NCBI RefSeq assembly: GCF_000517545.1
Contig: NZ_BAIV01000013.1
Coordinates: 62,001-126,000, forward strand
Reading direction: 5' to 3'
DNA length: 64,000 nt
Origin: Bacteroides reticulotermitis JCM 10512
Lineage (GTDB): Bacteria; Bacteroidota; Bacteroidia; Bacteroidales; Bacteroidaceae
Shown piece after piece: positions 60,854-64,000 of the stretch. The translations under genes were made by a program, and so were the position numbers. The first letter of the stretch is position 1. The number at the start of each line of letters is the position of its first letter. Under the pieces are notes generated by a model. That model had not been told where the DNA came from. It did no database searches and saw only the letters and a program-made list of their open reading frames with translations.

Positions 60854-61036
60854 CTACATGCCCGAGAATTGCCACCGGTCAAAGCCAGTGTAGATATAAA
60901 ATGTATCGTCGTACACTAATGGAGCGGGATCTCCCGTAAAGCAAGTCTGAATAATAGGATTTTGCCCAAGCAAATTATTCGGTAAGACGAATAGGATTAG
61001 GGCGATTGTAGTTACAAGTTTAAATTCCTTTTTCAT
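60854..61036 (-). pseudogene. GH43-CBM6 remnant (internal deletion)
   Basis: A 60-codon frame. It keeps a signal peptide and the first strand of a GH43 (GQNPIIQTCFTGDPAPLVYD, then FYIYTGFD), clearly related to the enzyme at 52482. It then passes straight to RWQFSGM and a stop. The last residues FDRWQF resemble the end of the CBM6 of its paralogues (FNFDWYKF, DLDYWEF). The gene seems to have lost about 1.2 kb in frame, leaving only its two ends. Two of the three catalytic acids are gone, so it cannot be an enzyme. Confidence 0.8.
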
Positions 61037-61049
61037 GGTCTTTGAATTT

Positions 61050-63588
61050 TTATTTAAGTTTTTTATAAGGACTTTCCTGTAGATTTAATCGACTGGCTTC
61101 ATCACTACCGCAATCTATGATGATTTTATGCAGCACAATGGCAGGGCTTAGTGGACGAATACGGAGTGTGTGGCTCCCTTTCTGTAGATCTATATTCGAG
61201 AAGTTGACAACAGATTCAATAATTCGGGCTGCACCTGCTGGATACATCTTTGAATAGCAATTAGCCCAGGTCATTTCCGAATTATAATTGATTATTTGTT
61301 CTTTATTTCCGTCTAAACTGATAGCATATTGGTGCCCTTCTTTCACAAAAGGGAGTGTACTGTCCAGGATTAACCGTAATCGCAAATCTTTTAAATCGGA
61401 TTTGAAATTCATTCGGTAGGTTAATGAAGCTCCTTCCACCGATTGACCATAAGGCATTAATGTTATCCCTGAAAGAGTACGCCCTAAATCCGGTATAATT
61501 GTCCATTGAGTGCTATCTCCTTGTGTGCATTCTGCAAAGCGTTCTGCTTCCATAACTATCACTCCGCCTTTTTCTTCATACTCATAGTTGCCTGGTTTGT
61601 AAGCCGATGTGTCTAATCGAATAACTTCAGGCATTATATTCCCGCTTTTGCTCATCCCAACTCGTGTAGCCAATATGGGTTTGATCCATCATGTGATTCC
61701 ACTTTCCACCGGCTATGCGGTTGTTGTAGTCGGAGCATAGCTCTGCATCTCTCTGAAAACAGTATTCTACTCTGTCTGCCCATTGATTAGCGCGTGGATC
61801 ACTATCGGAGGCTAGTTTGCGATTCATGGCGGTAGCATAGTACATTTCATAGAGATTAGCCATTGCTTGCACCGGGAAGAGAATCAGTTCTTGATAAGCA
61901 TCTTTCATTTCTTGAGGCAACACCGCAAACAGCCGATAAGCATGTGCTTCCAACGCTAAGAATTCGTCTGCTACAGATTTAAATTCTCCGTTGGTAAGAT
62001 TGTAGGTTCTGTGGTCTAGCATTTCAGCTGTTACCCGCGCAGAATATTTGCAATAACTACTTAGAACGCGGGCAGCTTCTGCGGCATATTTTTCCCCGAA
62101 TTGTTGTTTGCAAAAGTTATAAGTATATTCTGTTAGATTATCAGCCGTAAATAGATTGGGATTCCATGCCATGTTCAGGAAAAAATCCGTAGGAAATTCA
62201 TTTGGTTTCAAGTCTCCGACATTCAAAATCCACATTTCATCTACTCCATAGGTATACGTCAGGTATAGTTGTTCCCACATATGCTGAATTTGTGTCATGT
62301 TTAGCCATTGATAAGCCCGTGGCGCTCCGTGAAGATCTACATGATAATACATGCCATATCCTCCGGGATGTCTTTTCCCTTTGAGTTCCGGTAAACGGCG
62401 TACGTTTCCCCAGTTGTCATCGCAAAGTAGTATGATTACATCATCGGGAATTTTCATACCTTGATCGTAATACTCTAGTACCTCGCTGTAGAGTGCCCAT
62501 AGCTGGGGCGTTTTATAAGCTGGTTTCCCTGTAATCTCAGTAATAATTTTACGTTGTTCTTTTACGATGTTTTCTAATAAATGGGTGTCGGTATCAGCTC
62601 CCATCGGTGCATCTCCATCCCCCCGCATAGCAATGGTGACAACTTCTTCTTTGCCTTTCATACGTTGGATTCCCTCACGGAAAAAACGGTCTATGCCTTT
62701 TTTATTTGTTTGATAATTCCATGCACCATAGTCTTTTCGGTTACGGGCATATTCCTGGTGATTGCGTGCCATTGGTTCATGATGTGATGTCCCGATAATG
62801 ATTCCCATCTCATCTGCTAAAGAGCTGTTTAATGGGTCATCAGCATAAAAAGCGGAGTTCCACATAGCAGGCCATAAAAAGTTAGCTTTCAAACGGAGTA
62901 AAAGCTCATATACATGCACATACATTTTGCTATTGAAACCTCCGAATTTCTGGGTAGTCCAGTTTCCCATGCAGGGCCATTCATCGTTAATGAAAATGCC
63001 GCGATACTTTACGGCAGGCTCTCCGTCAGTGTAGATGCCTTTCTTTATATAGACAGCATCGTGGCGTGCAACTGGAACATCGGCCCACCAATACCAAGGT
63101 GAAACTCCTATTTGACGAGATAATTCATAAATGCCATAAATCGTTCCGCGTTTATCGCTTCCGGCGATGAGTAGAATTTCACCTTCCAGACCTTCTAATG
63201 GCGCATGAAGAGTCGTGATGATAAATTTTTCGTTTTTGTTTTTTAATTCTTTTGCATCCAGTTTTCCGGCTTTTATCAATTGCCGGATAAGTGGACTTTT
63301 ATCGTATGACCCGACAATGACGCGGACATCTTGCCTTCCTTTGTTGGTTAAACTAGGAATGACATCAGTAACTCTGCCAAAATCTGTTTGCAAATTGCTG
63401 ATAGCGGTTAGCACTCCCGCATGTTCTTTCTCGTCACACCAAATTGCAAATGACTGGGAACTTGGAGTGACTAATGCAACGCCCGTATCATTCGGCGTGA
63501 AATGAACAAATGACTCTGTAGCCTTTAAATAGGGTATGAAAATTAGGGAAATCAGTAAAGTTATTACTGTAGATGTTCTTTTTTTCAT
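61050..63588 (-). CDS. GH115 alpha-glucuronidase (one frame break)
   Basis: About 846 residues. The signal peptide ends YLKATES. GH115 landmarks are the N-terminal alpha/beta domain (VGSYDKSPLIRQLIKAGKLD), the catalytic barrel (KYRGIFINDEWPCMGNW, KANFLWPAMWN, IIIGTSHHEPMARN) and a long helical part. The C-terminal beta domain (YEEKGGVIVMEAERFAECTQ) completes the usual length. Frame changes near 61635 (net +1 or -2). It removes 4-O-methyl-glucuronic acid from xylan. It is the first gene of the - strand operon from the promoter at 63631-63737. Confidence 0.9.
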
Positions 63589-63630
63589 GTTGCTTTTTCT
63601 TTAGGGGTGTTGTTCTAAATGTATATATTG

Positions 63631-63737
63631 CAAAGTTAGCTTATTGGTTCTTAGCAAAGAGAGAGACCTGTTTCGATTGTTAGTCTGTATGTTGCTTCTT
63701 GATGTGTTTGTGTTACCAATAATGTTGCGTATGTTAC
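63631..63737 (-). promoter_or_regulatory. GH115 promoter with four phased half-sites
   Basis: Read on the - strand: GTAAC (63737-63733), GTAAC (63716-63712), GCAAC (63695-63691) and GAAAC (63674-63670), each 21 bp apart. The -7 element TAACTTTG (63638-63631) begins 32 bp after the last half-site, 43 bases before the GH115 start. Confidence 0.7.
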
Positions 63738-63783
63738 GTATAGCTGATTGAGTGGGCGGATGTTGTATTTGAGGCATATATAT

Positions 63784-63870
63784 GAAACAAAATAAAGTAG
63801 GAAGGTTACATAAGCTTCTGATTTCTGTATCGTCTCTCTTTGCATTTAGTATGGAAACTCTGTATTTTTG
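63784..63870 (+). promoter_or_regulatory. Possible promoter for gene beyond right edge
   Basis: TATTTTTG at 63863-63870 is a good -7 element. GTATC at 63827-63831 lies exactly 32 bp before it. GTTAC (63805) and GAAAC (63784) follow at 22 and 21 bp. One step is off by one base. Confidence 0.4.
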
Positions 63871-63924
63871 CACTATTCGTTTGAAGTGGGTGGAAAACGA
63901 AGAAAATTCTTAATGAATAATTAA

Positions 63925-64000
63925 ATGATGAAAGTACCTTGGATTACATTATTGACGAGTTCCTGATAGGATCAGTTATTTTGAATGAATGGGCTGGTAA
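63925..64000 (+). CDS. Possible start of a secreted protein (partial)
   Basis: Tandem ATGs at 63925/63928 open MMKVPWITLLTSS, then TGA. If one base is missing near 63962, as in many genes here, the frame continues IGSVILNEWAG to the window edge and would be a signal peptide. It lies about 55 bases after the -7 element at 63863. The product cannot be named. Confidence 0.25.

Overview
The window reads as chromosomal DNA of a gut Bacteroides-type bacterium. The evidence is the SusC/SusD pairs, a one-protein hybrid two-component sensor, FimB/Mfa2-type fimbrial lipoproteins, many Cys lipoboxes, -7 elements of the TAnnTTTG type, and a long HU-related protein. It has three parts.

(1) 1-10.9 kb holds a fimbrial locus on the + strand: a FecR anti-sigma protein, an STN-DUF3575 outer-membrane protein, a DUF3868/OmpA-like protein, an Mfa1-type major fimbrillin, an Mfa2-type anchor and a large tip-like lipoprotein. 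(2) 10.9-19.8 kb is mostly housekeeping: a PfkB sugar kinase, tRNA-Leu(UAG), an S41 lipoprotein protease, a DUF3316-like protein and topoisomerase IV subunit A on the - strand, then an HU-like protein, glycyl-tRNA synthetase and an FKBP lipoprotein on the + strand. (3) 19.8-64 kb is carbohydrate metabolism. A LacI-type regulator faces a four-gene operon for oxidising an L-fucose/L-galactose-type sugar. A large complex-xylan utilisation locus follows: GH3, GH43, GH97, GH43-CBM6, two SusC/SusD pairs, a DUF1735-type lipoprotein, a GH10-like lipoprotein with two inserted CBMs, GH30, GH98, a CE6 esterase, GH43-CBM6, the hybrid sensor, GH95, a GH43 remnant and GH115. The gene set resembles the corn-glucuronoarabinoxylan locus known from B. 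ovatus (PUL-XylS).

The genes fit one job. Surface GH98 and GH30 cut decorated xylan, SusC/D import the pieces, and periplasmic GH43, GH97, GH95, GH115, GH3 and the esterase strip the side chains and cleave the backbone. GH95 may release L-galactose, and the neighbouring operon looks able to import and oxidise that sugar.

The clearest new signal is a shared promoter architecture. Half-sites of the form GTnAC repeat every 21 bp, and the last one lies exactly 32 bp before the -7 element, at four promoters (before GH3, GH43, SusC and GH115). Weaker versions precede the sensor gene and a gene leaving the right edge. This is probably the operator of the hybrid sensor.

About 20 reading-frame breaks occur. 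Eighteen are net single-base losses, some in short homopolymers, and two fall in the essential parC, so most are probably sequence errors. I annotate those genes as whole. Two other changes look structural: a GH43-CBM6 gene reduced to its two ends, and an esterase carrying only the tail of a CE1 domain.
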